Below, piece by piece: positions 27,375 to 36,154 of a DNA stretch of 64,000 nucleotides; within the stretch, counting starts at the first letter, position 1, and the number at the start of each line of letters is the position of its first letter. The translations under genes were made by a program, and so were the position numbers. The notes under the pieces were generated by a model. It saw nothing but the letters and a program-made list of their open reading frames with translations. It was not told the origin of the DNA and made no database searches. Source of the DNA: Paludibacteraceae bacterium (GTDB lineage: Bacteria > Bacteroidota > Bacteroidia > Bacteroidales > Paludibacteraceae); assembly GCA_905233935.1 (NCBI GenBank), contig CAJOFU010000003.1, positions 1-64,000 of the forward strand, given 5' to 3'.

Positions 27375-28891
27375 CCGTTATCAACTTTACGTAGTGCTAT
27401 ATTATATGCTTCGCGATAATACGCGAAGAAGTTCTTCCATTCGGCTTTCTCCGACAGTTTCCATGCTTTTTTGCGCACCACATCCTGCTCCTTGCCGCTC
27501 AGGCGCATGAAACTGTATACAGCGTCATTGACCTTGCGCACAACCTCCTCGTAATTCGAGTCGTTACGACGTATGACATATACGCCTTCCGCCAGACCTT
27601 GCAGACACTTGGCATTCTCGCTTGAAGCCCACACGCCGAAGCCTGATAGGCTGGTGGTGATGGTCGGCACATGGAATGCTACACTCTCCAGCGGCGTATA
27701 GCCCCAGGGCTCGTAGTACGAGGGGAAGATCGTCAGATCCATTCCGCAGAGCAGGTTGTAGTATGTTTCGCCCAATTCGGGATCGTAGCCGTTGAGGTAA
27801 TAAGGAATAAACACGACTGTCACCTTGCCCATTTCCAACTTCGAGTGCTCCAAGTACGGCACAAACACGAAGGCTATCACCCGCGGTGCAAATACATCGC
27901 TGTTGACCTTGTCGCTGAGCATACGCATCGAGTCAACGAAGACGTCGAGACCTTTGTTCTTCCACTCGTGACGACCGGATATACACAGCAGGAAAGGCGG
28001 CTGTCCGGCTACTACAGCATCCTTACCGTCGGCTTTCTGGCTGCGCAGCAGGATCTGTTTCGACACCTTGCGCTGCGTGGTGTAATCCTTGCCTAGAGGC
28101 ACGAAGTCCGGCTCAAAACCGTTAGGCGTAACTATATCCGGCTGTTTGTCGAGCAACTGTCGGCATTCGCGTGCCGTGAGGTCGCTTACCGTAGTGAAAC
28201 AGTCGGCGTGGTGGGCAGCTTGCTTCTCGGCAGAGTGCTTGCTGACCATATTCAACTCGCCAGCCATCTGGTCGCCGTTGTAGTTCTTGAACTGATCATA
28301 TAACGGCTTATGGTTACCGGCTATCGAACGACCGATACTTGTAGCGTGCGTGGTGAACAATGTGCCGATCTTCGGGCAGTGGTCTTTGATATAGAACAGG
28401 CTGAACGCTGTCTGCCACTCGTTGGAGTGCATTACAACTTTCTTGTCCTCAAGATGCAGGTAGTGGTACAGGCTCTCCATCGTCTGACCGGCAGCGTAGC
28501 CGAACAGACAACTCTCATCGTAGTCGCCGTAAGCAGCATGGCTTTGCACTTGGAATTTTTCCCAAGCCCAGCCGTAGATGGCGTCTTTCTGACCGGCTAT
28601 ACCTTCCCACCGCAGCAGGATTGCAAGCGGTGTGCCGGGTACTTTCCAACGGCCTACACGGGCGTTATGAATGCGCTCCCAGCCGGGGAACAGTGACTGA
28701 TCCTCAGCAAAATAAATATCCGAATGCTCACCCCAATCAGGTCCGAAGAACACTACTTTGTCAGGATGCTCCTCTTGCATCGTAGCGGCGCGTGTGCTCA
28801 GCACAGTGTAGATACCGCCTACGTGGTTGCATACTTCCCAACTTGTTTCGAAGATATAGTCCGGTTGAACCGGTTCATTCGTCTTTTTCAT
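27368..28891 (-). CDS. Glycogen synthase, GT3 (eukaryote-like) family (507 aa)
   Basis: Transfers glucose from a nucleotide sugar to glycogen. Seen: the nucleotide-binding loop ETSWEVCNHVGGIYTVL and the retaining-glycosyltransferase double-Glu motif EPWGYTPLE, both of the GT3 type found in fungi/animals and in Bacteroidetes rather than of bacterial GT5 GlgA. GT3 enzymes generally use UDP-glucose. The start chosen is the ATG at 28889-28891 (MKKTNEPVQPDYIF); a second in-frame ATG lies 7 codons upstream. At 507 residues it lacks the long C-terminal regulatory extension of eukaryotic enzymes. It lies 64 bases after a PKD lipoprotein gene and may share its transcript. Confidence 0.9.
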   Translation of the reverse strand: MKKTNEPVQPDYIFETSWEVCNHVGGIYTVLSTRAATMQEEHPDKVVFFGPDWGEHSDIYFAEDQSLFPGWERIHNARVGRWKVPGTPLAILLRWEGIAGQKDAIYGWAWEKFQVQSHAAYGDYDESCLFGYAAGQTMESLYHYLHLEDKKVVMHSNEWQTAFSLFYIKDHCPKIGTLFTTHATSIGRSIAGNHKPLYDQFKNYNGDQMAGELNMVSKHSAEKQAAHHADCFTTVSDLTARECRQLLDKQPDIVTPNGFEPDFVPLGKDYTTQRKVSKQILLRSQKADGKDAVVAGQPPFLLCISGRHEWKNKGLDVFVDSMRMLSDKVNSDVFAPRVIAFVFVPYLEHSKLEMGKVTVVFIPYYLNGYDPELGETYYNLLCGMDLTIFPSYYEPWGYTPLESVAFHVPTITTSLSGFGVWASSENAKCLQGLAEGVYVIRRNDSNYEEVVRKVNDAVYSFMRLSGKEQDVVRKKAWKLSEKAEWKNFFAYYREAYNIALRKVDNGH

Positions 28892-28919
28892 TGTATATAG
28901 ACATTTAATCAATTACAAA

Positions 28920-28955
28920 TATAAAATTTGAAATCATATAATTTGAAATCACAAA
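28920..28955. repeat. Fifteen-base repeat in the spacer before glycogen synthase
   Basis: AATTTGAAATCATAT is followed by AATTTGAAATCACAA. The same AATTTGAAATC words recur in the spacer at 56401-56435. Confidence 0.7.
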
Positions 28956-30017
28956 TTAATACACAATCACCATCCGCTCCACGTTCTCTATCTGGTTCAC
29001 CATACGTATCTGGCTCAGGTGCTGCTCACTGATGATGTTTTGCGGATGCGTAATGAGTGGCAGCGCCCACACGCCGTCCTCATCGCTCCAGTACAGGCTG
29101 TTGCGCTCGGCATCCACCAGCAGTGTTCCGGCAGGATGATCGGTTATCTGGGTCAGAGCATCGCCGTTGGCGTTGGCTACATATACGCCGTCCTCAAGGA
29201 TAACATAGAGTTTGCGGTTGATGGCATCCACCTGCAGGGCAAGTACATTCAGGTCGGTGAGTACGGGCATATTGTGGATGTCGTACTCCACGCCGTTGAG
29301 CGTAGCTGTGCTGTCGTTTGCCGACTCAATAACATGTTCGTCACCGCGGAAGTATCTGGGCGTTTCATACACTCCCTCGTATATGCGTTGACGCCATATT
29401 CGTCCGTTAGGAACCTGCATCATTAGCGAGGGCGCAGGGTTGTCCAGCAGTGTCAGGGTGCGCTGGTCGTAGAAGGTCTTATCACCAATGGTAACCGTCA
29501 GATTCACATCCGTCGTAAGCCCGAAATCGGTAAAATATCCGACTATACTATCGCTTGTCAAATCCCCTTTTGTATAGACAAAGATAGATTCATTCAATTC
29601 CCAAAGGTACGTTACCTTCGCATTTTTAGGGTTGTATAGCGACGCTTTCATAGTCACCGGTGCGTACTGCTTCACGGAATCGGATGAGAGATAAATTGAA
29701 GGTAGCGAATCCAACACCTCAAGCACCTGACTGATCTTGCGGCTCTTGTTGGAGTCTGCCATCAGTTCGACAACATACGTGCCGGCAACCGTGTAAACAT
29801 GCGAGGGATTTTTGAGGGTTGACTGACTGCCGTCGCCGAACTTCCACACCCAGCTCTCACCGGCATCACTCAGGTTGCTGAACTTAACCGTCTGTCCTGT
29901 CTTGGGAACACTCGGAGAATACGAGAAATCGTACGTGTGTTTCTGACCGCAGGAAACAGTCACACACACCACTGCCGCAAGGCAGCATATTGCAAAAAAT
30001 ATCTTATATATTTTCAT
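28956..30017 (-). CDS. PKD-domain lipoprotein (353 aa)
   Basis: Lipobox VTVSC at residues 19-23 makes it a predicted lipoprotein. Residues about 30-105 form a PKD domain (WVWKFGDGSQST...PSHVYTVAGTY). The rest is beta-rich and ends in YWTD-like propeller repeats (AINRKLYVILEDGVYVANAN; AERNSLYWSDEDGVWAL), suggesting a small beta-propeller. PKD plus propeller proteins commonly bind glycans or proteins at the cell surface; no ligand can be read from sequence. The promoter is at 30037-30068, divergent from mdh, with a short leader. Confidence 0.82.
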   Translation of the reverse strand: MKIYKIFFAICCLAAVVCVTVSCGQKHTYDFSYSPSVPKTGQTVKFSNLSDAGESWVWKFGDGSQSTLKNPSHVYTVAGTYVVELMADSNKSRKISQVLEVLDSLPSIYLSSDSVKQYAPVTMKASLYNPKNAKVTYLWELNESIFVYTKGDLTSDSIVGYFTDFGLTTDVNLTVTIGDKTFYDQRTLTLLDNPAPSLMMQVPNGRIWRQRIYEGVYETPRYFRGDEHVIESANDSTATLNGVEYDIHNMPVLTDLNVLALQVDAINRKLYVILEDGVYVANANGDALTQITDHPAGTLLVDAERNSLYWSDEDGVWALPLITHPQNIISEQHLSQIRMVNQIENVERMVIVY

Positions 30018-30036
30018 ACTTATACAATAAAGCGCA

Positions 30037-30068
30037 CAAAGTTACAAAAAAAAAAGTTCATTTGCAAA
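30037..30068 (-). promoter_or_regulatory. Promoter of the PKD lipoprotein gene
   Basis: Minus-strand TTTG (30065-30068), 20 bases, TAACTTTG (30037-30044). It is divergent from the mdh promoter 16 bases away. Confidence 0.85.
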
Positions 30069-30084
30069 TATTATTGCAAAAAAA

Positions 30085-30139
30085 TTTGCAAATTTCAAAA
30101 AAAAATTGTAACTTTGCAGTCGCGTTTTAGCAAACGCGA
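30085..30139 (+). promoter_or_regulatory. Promoter and 5' hairpin of mdh
   Basis: TTTG (30085-30088), 20 bases, TAACTTTG (30109-30116). A perfect 8-bp stem (30120-30127 with 30132-30139) lies at the expected 5' end of the mRNA. Confidence 0.88.
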
Positions 30140-30193
30140 TGAAAGGTCGGATAAAGACTAACATAAATAACCAATAAAATATAAAACAAACAC

Positions 30194-31135
30194 ATGTCAA
30201 AAGTAACTGTTGTAGGCGCAGGTAACGTAGGTGCTACTGCTGCCAATATTATCGCTGTGAAGAATATCGCCAGCGAAGTTGTTCTGATTGATATCAAGGA
30301 AGGCGTAGCCGAGGGCAAAGCCATGGATATCATGCAATCTGCCCAGACTATCGGTTTCTCGACCGTAGTTAAGGGTATCACCAATGACTACAGTCTGACC
30401 GCCGGTTCGGATGTAGTGGTTATCACTTCAGGTCTGCCCCGTAAGCCGGGTATGACGCGTGAGGAACTTATCGGTGTGAACGCCGGTATCGTTAAGAGCG
30501 TTGCTTCGCAAGTTCTGCAGCACTCGCCTAACGCCATCATCATCGTTGTATCGAACCCGATGGATACGATGGCTTACCTGACGCTGAAAGCTACCGGTCT
30601 GCCGCGTAACCGCGTCATTGGTATGGGCGGTGCGCTCGACTCGAGCCGCTTCAAATACTATCTGAGCCAGAAGCTCGGTTGCTATGCTCACGATATCGAC
30701 GCCTTCGTTATCGGCGGTCACGGCGATACAACTATGATCCCGATGAAGCGCTTTGCTGCTTATCGCGGTATACCTGTATCGAGCCTGCTGAGCGCTGAGG
30801 AGCTTGACGAGGTCGTTAAGGCTACTATGGTAGGTGGTGCTACGCTGACCGGTCTGCTGGGCACATCGGCTTGGATGGCTCCGGGCTCGTCGATTGCATT
30901 CATGGTTGACGCTATCATCAACGACCAGAAACGTATGATTCCCGCTTCGGCTAAGCTCGAAGGCGAGTACGGTTATGACGACATCATGATCGGCGTTCCT
31001 TGCATCATTGGTAAGAACGGTATCGAGAAGATTGTTGAACTTGACCTCAATGACGAGGAGAAAGTTCTGTTCAAGGCTTCGCACGATGCTACAGCCAAGA
31101 CCACGAACATCCTGCACGAGATCAACGCTATCTAA
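30194..31135 (+). CDS. mdh: Malate dehydrogenase (313 aa)
   Basis: NAD-dependent interconversion of malate and oxaloacetate, linking PEP carboxykinase to fumarate/succinate formation. It belongs to the lactate-dehydrogenase-like malate dehydrogenases: Rossmann loop GAGNVGATAA, substrate loop GLPRKPGMTR (Arg for malate), NPMDTM and catalytic HGDTT. Length is typical. ATG at 30194 follows an 80-base leader with a 5' hairpin. Monocistronic: its own promoter upstream, a palindrome and a terminator hairpin downstream. Confidence 0.97.
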   Translation: MSKVTVVGAGNVGATAANIIAVKNIASEVVLIDIKEGVAEGKAMDIMQSAQTIGFSTVVKGITNDYSLTAGSDVVVITSGLPRKPGMTREELIGVNAGIVKSVASQVLQHSPNAIIIVVSNPMDTMAYLTLKATGLPRNRVIGMGGALDSSRFKYYLSQKLGCYAHDIDAFVIGGHGDTTMIPMKRFAAYRGIPVSSLLSAEELDEVVKATMVGGATLTGLLGTSAWMAPGSSIAFMVDAIINDQKRMIPASAKLEGEYGYDDIMIGVPCIIGKNGIEKIVELDLNDEEKVLFKASHDATAKTTNILHEINAI

Positions 31136-31147
31136 TCTGGGATAGCC

Positions 31148-31169
31148 TGTCAGCCAAGCTTGGCTGACA
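31148..31169. other. 22-base perfect palindrome after mdh
   Basis: TGTCAGCCAAGC and its complement form a perfect palindrome 13 bases past the mdh stop. Similar stems follow dapB (60612-60631) and ilvE (63622-63641). Confidence 0.8.
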
Positions 31170-31173
31170 CAAT

Positions 31174-31207
31174 AAAGGCGGCTCGCTCAAACGAACCGCC
31201 TTTCTGT
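31174..31207. terminator. Bidirectional terminator between mdh and a small lipoprotein gene
   Basis: AAAGGCGG (31174-31181) pairs with CCGCCTTT (31196-31203), extended by TCG/CGA past one mismatch. It is flanked by A-rich and T-rich sides, so it can end both convergent genes. Confidence 0.82.
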
Positions 31208-31222
31208 TTGCTGTAGCATTGA

Positions 31223-31441
31223 TTACTCAGCCTGAGCAGGAGCCTCTGCAGGAGCCTCAGCAGCTTCTTCGCCTTCAGCGGGAGCCTCAGCCTCTTCAGC
31301 CTCAGCAGGAGCCTCAGCTGCTTCCTCAGCCTTCTGGCAGCACTCGGTCTTCTCACCTTCGCAGCACTGCTTGTTCTCTGCCTTCTTGCAGCAACCTACC
31401 ATGCACATAGCAAGGATAGCAATGAATAATACTTTCTTCAT
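31223..31441 (-). CDS. Small Cys-rich lipoprotein with Ala/Glu/Pro repeats (72 aa)
   Basis: A lipobox (CMVGC, Cys 17) is followed by three double-cysteine motifs (CC at 17-18, 26-27 and 34-35) and a low-complexity tail of EAPAEAEE-type repeats making up the second half. The mature peptide would be a lipid-anchored, very acidic rod. Clustered Cys pairs could bind metal or form disulfides; both are inference. Its own promoter is at 31545-31575, interlocked with that of the divergent PASTA gene, and it shares a terminator with mdh. I know no family for it. Signal peptide, promoter and terminator make coding likely. Confidence 0.8.
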   Translation of the reverse strand: MKKVLFIAILAMCMVGCCKKAENKQCCEGEKTECCQKAEEAAEAPAEAEEAEAPAEGEEAAEAPAEAPAQAE

Positions 31442-31544
31442 AATTGTACAATTTTAAAGTTAAACTATAGTTGTTGTTTTGCGTTCTGTGGAATATATTG
31501 CACACTTTTTTTGCAAAAAAGCACAATTTTCACAAAATACGCAA

Positions 31545-31575
31545 CAAAGTTAGCATATTTTTTGCATATATCCAA
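31545..31575 (-). promoter_or_regulatory. Promoter of the small lipoprotein gene
   Basis: Minus-strand TTG (31573-31575), 20 bases, TAACTTTG (31545-31552). The 20-base spacer contains the -33 element of the opposing promoter. Confidence 0.8.
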
Positions 31576-31592
31576 AAAAAGTTGTAACTTTG
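31561..31592 (+). promoter_or_regulatory. Promoter of the PASTA protein gene
   Basis: TTTG (31561-31564), 20 bases, TAACTTTG (31585-31592). The ATG at 31613 is only 20 bases downstream of the -7 box, so the leader is very short. Confidence 0.85.
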
Positions 31593-31612
31593 TGGCAATT
31601 TTTTCAAAAATA

Positions 31613-32422
31613 ATGAAAGACAAGCAAAAATTCTCCAAATCGGTGACAGGATTTGTCACTATCAACTTTGTTATAGCTCTCGTCGTTGCTATTGCATTGT
31701 TTATGATTGTTATCGGTTGGCTGAAAGGTTACACCTTGCATGGTAATGAGGTTACTATCCCCTCTGTGACAGGTATGAGCTGTGAGGAGGCTGAGATCGT
31801 GCTTCAAGGTAGCGGGTTGTATCTGGTAGTGGTCGATTCGACCTTTTCCAACAAGGCTCCGTTGGGCACTATTGTTGAACAGACTCCTCCGGCTGAGTCA
31901 CATGCCAAGCCAAACCGTCCTGTGTATGTAGTAATGAACGCGCGCACGAGGAAGCTCATACCATTGCCCGAACTGCGTGACGTATCGTACCGTCAGGCGG
32001 AAGCGACTTTGCGTTCTATCGGTCTGAAGGTGGGTGACGTTACCTACGAGCCCTCACTCTATCCGGACAATGTGTTGGATGTGCGCGACGGACAGGCAAG
32101 TCTTGAGGCTGGTACACGTCTGCCGGAAGGCTCAAGCATCACCCTCGTGATAGGTCGCCGTCAGGGCAATAAGATGGTCACTGTTCCTTCCTTGCTCGGT
32201 CTGTCGCTCAGTCAGGCACGTTCCACACTGCTCAGTGCAGGTCTATATACTTACGACGTAGAACCCACACCCGAGACGCTAGACAGTTATATCGTTTATC
32301 GGCAGTCACCTGTTGACGGAGCTTCGCTGCAGGAAGGAGCAACCGTTAATATCATGCTATCTACTGATATCGAGCGGGCTATAACCACCGATAATGCACG
32401 TAGCGAAGAGAACTTCTTCTAA
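31613..32422 (+). CDS. PASTA-domain membrane protein (269 aa)
   Basis: The start at 31613 is set by the promoter: an upstream in-frame ATG would lie before the -7 box. Residues 1-15 are basic and cytoplasmic, about 17-40 a single membrane span (INFVIALVVAIALFMIVIGW), then three extracytoplasmic PASTA domains (about 45-110, 111-185, 186-255; for example VTIPSVTGMSCEEAEIVLQGSGL and VTVPSLLGLSLSQARSTLLSAG). PASTA domains bind peptidoglycan or muropeptides. No kinase domain is attached. It precedes rluD by 12 bases, an association common in Bacteroidetes. Confidence 0.92.
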   Translation: MKDKQKFSKSVTGFVTINFVIALVVAIALFMIVIGWLKGYTLHGNEVTIPSVTGMSCEEAEIVLQGSGLYLVVVDSTFSNKAPLGTIVEQTPPAESHAKPNRPVYVVMNARTRKLIPLPELRDVSYRQAEATLRSIGLKVGDVTYEPSLYPDNVLDVRDGQASLEAGTRLPEGSSITLVIGRRQGNKMVTVPSLLGLSLSQARSTLLSAGLYTYDVEPTPETLDSYIVYRQSPVDGASLQEGATVNIMLSTDIERAITTDNARSEENFF

Positions 32423-32434
32423 CCACTGATCAGC

Positions 32435-33520
32435 ATGCAAAACGCCGATGACACCGTACGCATAGAAGGCATCGAAAACCCCGATGCATTCGAAGGGCAG
32501 GATGAGTTGTTCATCCGCTTTGAGTGCGTTGTTGACAAGGGGCAAACGCCTGTACGTGTTGACAAGTATCTTGCCGAACATATACCCGGCACGTCACGCA
32601 GCCGTATTCAGGCTGCGGCTGACGCTGATCAGATACTCGTAAACGGCAAGGTTGTCAGCAGTAGTTACAAAGTCAAACCCGGCGAGACGATACAGGTGCT
32701 GCTTAGTCACGAACCGCACGACTTTACCATCCAGCCGGAGAATATACCGCTGGATATAGTATATGAGGACGATGATCTGCTGGTGGTGAACAAACCTGCC
32801 GGGTTGGTTGTGCATCCGGGACACGGCAACTATGAGCACACCCTGTTGCACGCGCTCGCGTACCATTTTCAGGAGTCGGGTACACTGCTTGACATCAACA
32901 ACCCCGACATCGGGCTGGTGCACCGCATCGACAAAGACACATCAGGGCTTCTACTTATCGCCAAAACGCCGGAAGCGAAGACCAAACTTGGTCTTCAGTT
33001 CTTCAACCACACTACCGAGCGCACCTACAATGCCCTTGTCTGGGGAACATTCGACGAGGATGAGGGAACAATAGACGGTGCATTGGCACGTGACAACCGC
33101 GACAGGACGATCTACCGTGTGTGGTCGTTGGAAGACAATCCGCTTGCAAAGACTGCAGTCACTCACTACCGCGTGCTGGAGCGATATCCGTACGTCACGT
33201 TGATTGAGTGCCGTTTGGAAACAGGGCGTACGCACCAGATACGCGTACATATGGCGCATATAGGTCACCCGTTGTTTGCCGACGAAAAGTACGGTGGCAC
33301 CGTCATCCGCAAAGGCTTGCGTACGCAGAAGTATGCGCAGTACATCAACAACTGTTTTGCCCTTTGTCCGCGGCAGGTGCTGCACGCCAAGACCCTTGGG
33401 TTCGTTCATCCGCGCACCGGCGAGCATCTGCACTTTGACAGCCCTTGGGCACCGGACTTTGCTGCGGTCATCGACAAATGGCGCAACTACCAAATGAATA
33501 CGCTGAACACTGATAACTGA
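32435..33520 (+). CDS. rluD: RluD-family 23S rRNA pseudouridine synthase (361 aa)
   Basis: Converts uridines to pseudouridine in large-subunit rRNA. About 35-100 is an S4 RNA-binding domain (VRVDKYLAEHI...SRSRIQ); the catalytic core follows with the Asp motif HRIDKDTSGLLL and GRTHQIRVH. A 35-residue N-terminal extension is present. The final residues (NTLNTDN) and the stop codon are encoded by a heptanucleotide tract that continues to the next start codon, so the natural C-terminus may once have been shorter. It is cotranscribed with the PASTA gene and probably porX. Confidence 0.95.
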   Translation: MQNADDTVRIEGIENPDAFEGQDELFIRFECVVDKGQTPVRVDKYLAEHIPGTSRSRIQAAADADQILVNGKVVSSSYKVKPGETIQVLLSHEPHDFTIQPENIPLDIVYEDDDLLVVNKPAGLVVHPGHGNYEHTLLHALAYHFQESGTLLDINNPDIGLVHRIDKDTSGLLLIAKTPEAKTKLGLQFFNHTTERTYNALVWGTFDEDEGTIDGALARDNRDRTIYRVWSLEDNPLAKTAVTHYRVLERYPYVTLIECRLETGRTHQIRVHMAHIGHPLFADEKYGGTVIRKGLRTQKYAQYINNCFALCPRQVLHAKTLGFVHPRTGEHLHFDSPWAPDFAAVIDKWRNYQMNTLNTDN

Positions 33521-33572
33521 TAACTGGCAACTGAATACTGAAAACTGAACACTTAAAACTGAACACTTATGA
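33503..33572. repeat. Ten 7-base repeats joining rluD to porX
   Basis: CTGAACA, CTGATAA, CTGATAA, CTGGCAA, CTGAATA, CTGAAAA, CTGAACA, CTTAAAA, CTGAACA, CTTATGA: exactly 70 bases in uninterrupted register, containing the rluD stop and the porX ATG. Confidence 0.95.
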
Positions 33573-35107
33573 ATACGATTCTCTGGGCGGACGACGAGAT
33601 TGATCTCCTCAAGCCGTACATCATCTACCTGTCAAGCAAAGGTTATGAGATTATTCCTGCCATGAGCGGTCAGGATGCGATAGATATATGCCGTCAGCGT
33701 GCGGTGGATATAGTCTTTCTGGACGAGCAGATGCCCGGTCTGTCGGGTATAGAGACGTTGCAGGAGCTCAAGGAAACACACCCCGAACTGCCGGTAGTGA
33801 TGATCACCAAATCCGAAGAGGAGCAGATTATGGAGCAGGCTATAGGTCAGCAGATTGCCGATTACCTGATCAAGCCTGTTAACCCAAGCCAGATTCTGCT
33901 ATGTCTGAAGAAACATGTGCACAGCAAGCAGATCGTCGAGGAGCACACCAACGCCAACTACCGTCAGGAGTTCTCCGACATCACATATATGATCAACACC
34001 GCGCGCACGTTCGACGAGTTTGCGGCAATTGAGCGTACCCTCACCCAGTGGGAACTCAAGCTGCAAGACGCCAGTTCGTCGATGACCGAGTTGCTTGCTA
34101 TGCAGCGCAAAGAGGCGAACGCTGCTTTCGCCAAGTTCATCCGCCAGAACTATGAACAATGGTTTGAGCACCCGGACAACCGTCCGATGCTCAGCCCGGA
34201 TGTGTTCCGCAAAACCGTGTTCCCTATACTCAACGAGGGAAAGAAAGTGTTTGTGGTGGTGATTGACAACTTCCGTTACTCGCAATGGAAGATCATTCAA
34301 CCGTTGCTTGCGGAGTTCTTCACCATTCAGGATGAGCAACTCTACTCAGCCATCCTGCCTACCGCCACGCAATACGCCCGCAATGCAATCTTTGCCGGAT
34401 TGATGCCGTTGCAGATACAGCAGCAATTCCCCGAATATTGGGTTGAGGAAGGTGATGAGGAGACGAAGAACAAGTTCGAGAAAGAACTGATCGGCACGAT
34501 GCTCCAGCGTTTCCGCCGGCACGACACGTACACCTACTACAAGATCAACGAGTCGGATTTCTGCGAGAAGATTATCAAGCAGTTCAAGTCGCTCACTACA
34601 CCGCTGAACATCGCCGTGGTGAACTTCATTGACATGCTTTCGCACTCGCGCACGGACTCCAAGATGATGCGCGAATTGGCACCTGACGAAGCCGCTTACC
34701 ATAGCCTGACGTTGTCGTGGTTCAAGCACTCGCCTATACTCGACTTTTTCCGTCAGATTGCGCATCTTGGCTATGAGGTTATTCTTACGACCGACCACGG
34801 CACGATACGTGTGGAAGAACCTGTGCTGATCGTGGCGGACAAGAACACCAACACGAACCTGCGCTACAAGGTAGGCAAGTCATTGTCGTTCCAGAGCAGG
34901 AACATCTTCGAGCTCACCAGACCCGACAAGGTAGGACTGCCGTCACCGAACCTGAGCAGTACGTACGCGTTCTGCACCGGTACGGACTTCTTCGGCTACC
35001 CGAACAACTTCAACTACTACGCCCAGTATTACCGTGATACCTTCCAGCACGGCGGTATATCTATGGAAGAGATGATTATACCGTTAGTACATCTGTTGCC
35101 GAAATGA
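33569..35107 (+). CDS. porX: PorX: response regulator with PglZ-type phosphatase domain, type 9 secretion regulator (512 aa)
   Basis: In Porphyromonas gingivalis PorX works with PorY and SigP to control type 9 secretion genes. Residues 1-120 are a receiver domain (WADDEIDLLKPY at the start, phospho-acceptor Asp in VFLDEQMPG, conserved Lys in LIKPVN). About 200-512 is the alkaline-phosphatase-superfamily PglZ-like domain (VVVIDNFRYSQW, NFIDMLSHS, TTDHGTIRV), which in PorX acts on nucleotides in a zinc-dependent manner. The length is that of the family. It fits the seven surface proteins with sorting tails in this window. The downstream EEP gene overlaps by four bases. Confidence 0.95.
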   Translation: MNTILWADDEIDLLKPYIIYLSSKGYEIIPAMSGQDAIDICRQRAVDIVFLDEQMPGLSGIETLQELKETHPELPVVMITKSEEEQIMEQAIGQQIADYLIKPVNPSQILLCLKKHVHSKQIVEEHTNANYRQEFSDITYMINTARTFDEFAAIERTLTQWELKLQDASSSMTELLAMQRKEANAAFAKFIRQNYEQWFEHPDNRPMLSPDVFRKTVFPILNEGKKVFVVVIDNFRYSQWKIIQPLLAEFFTIQDEQLYSAILPTATQYARNAIFAGLMPLQIQQQFPEYWVEEGDEETKNKFEKELIGTMLQRFRRHDTYTYYKINESDFCEKIIKQFKSLTTPLNIAVVNFIDMLSHSRTDSKMMRELAPDEAAYHSLTLSWFKHSPILDFFRQIAHLGYEVILTTDHGTIRVEEPVLIVADKNTNTNLRYKVGKSLSFQSRNIFELTRPDKVGLPSPNLSSTYAFCTGTDFFGYPNNFNYYAQYYRDTFQHGGISMEEMIIPLVHLLPK

Positions 35108-36153
35108 TCATCCTTATTCTCCATATACTTGTTTCGCTGAGCCTGCTGGCTGCCGTGTTGTCGGTCTATCTGCCGGCATCGGCTCTGCCTATACCTGCAT
35201 GGTTCGCCTTGGCGTTTGAGTGGCTGATGGCAGCGGAGCTTGTGCTCGGACTGCTGCAACTGTTCACGAAGTACCGCCGATGGACGTGGATGACGGTAGT
35301 GATGATCGTGCTGTCTATTGCACCTATCTGCTATACAGTTTCCCACGGCTCACTATTCTTCCCCAAGCGCGATCTGCCTCATTCGTTCACGCTGATGACG
35401 TACAACACCCAGTTGATGGATCACTATCGTCACCCCAAACAGAACAGGATCATACAATACATATTGCGCACACAGCCGGATGTGGTGTGTTTGCAAGAGG
35501 TGGAGGTCACCAAGAATGATAAGAACCTCACTCTGCCCGGCTTGCGAGAGGCATTGAGCTGCTATCCATACACCTACTTTGATTTCAAGGTGCATAATAA
35601 TCGCCGGCAGTTCGGTAACGTTGTCTTTAGCCGCTATCCGCTCATCGGCAAACACACCCTGCGATACGAATCAAGGGGAAACATCACGTCTGTATGCGAC
35701 ATAGTGCTGCCTACAGATACTATCAGACTCTATACCAACCATCTGGAGTCGAATAATCTGCTGCATAAAGATCTGGATATTGGCACTACCACCGAGCAAG
35801 CCAAGTCGGCATTCAACAGTACATCCCGGAAACTGGAACGAGCATCCGCTATCCGGATAGAGCAAGCCAAGATTCTGCGCAGCGATGCCGAACGCTCGCC
35901 GTATCCCGTGCTTATCGTCGGAGATATGAACACCACGCCCGTGTCCTATACCTACCGTATCTTGCAACGCGGACTGAGAGATGCTTTCCTTGAGTCGTCC
36001 AACGGACAACTCGGGCATACGCTCGTGATGAAAGGGTTAGGTGTGCGCATCGACTACATTTTCCACACCAAAGACATTTCCGTATCGGACTTTGACGTCC
36101 AGCACGTCGATTACTCCGACCATTATCCGGTCATAGCTACGATACATTACTAA
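35104..36153 (+). CDS. Membrane-anchored endonuclease/exonuclease/phosphatase-family protein (349 aa)
   Basis: Three hydrophobic spans fill residues 1-80, followed by a metal-dependent EEP domain: MTYNTQ, VVCLQEVEV, GDMNTTP, DYIFH and the catalytic SDHYPV. Substrates in the family include nucleic acids, phospholipids and phosphoinositides; none is shown here. Membrane anchoring suggests a lipid or extracytoplasmic target. The ATG overlaps the porX stop (ATGA), so the two are coupled. It ends one base from the convergent guanine deaminase gene, leaving no room for a normal terminator. Confidence 0.9.
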   Translation: MIILILHILVSLSLLAAVLSVYLPASALPIPAWFALAFEWLMAAELVLGLLQLFTKYRRWTWMTVVMIVLSIAPICYTVSHGSLFFPKRDLPHSFTLMTYNTQLMDHYRHPKQNRIIQYILRTQPDVVCLQEVEVTKNDKNLTLPGLREALSCYPYTYFDFKVHNNRRQFGNVVFSRYPLIGKHTLRYESRGNITSVCDIVLPTDTIRLYTNHLESNNLLHKDLDIGTTTEQAKSAFNSTSRKLERASAIRIEQAKILRSDAERSPYPVLIVGDMNTTPVSYTYRILQRGLRDAFLESSNGQLGHTLVMKGLGVRIDYIFHTKDISVSDFDVQHVDYSDHYPVIATIHY

Positions 36154-36154
36154 C

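Noticed and set aside
31511..31612. Upstream extension of the PASTA gene
   Set aside because: It starts before the -7 box of the gene's own promoter, so it cannot be in the main transcript.
33503..33572. CRISPR-like array
   Set aside because: Units are only 7 bases with no spacers; periodic tandem repeats instead.
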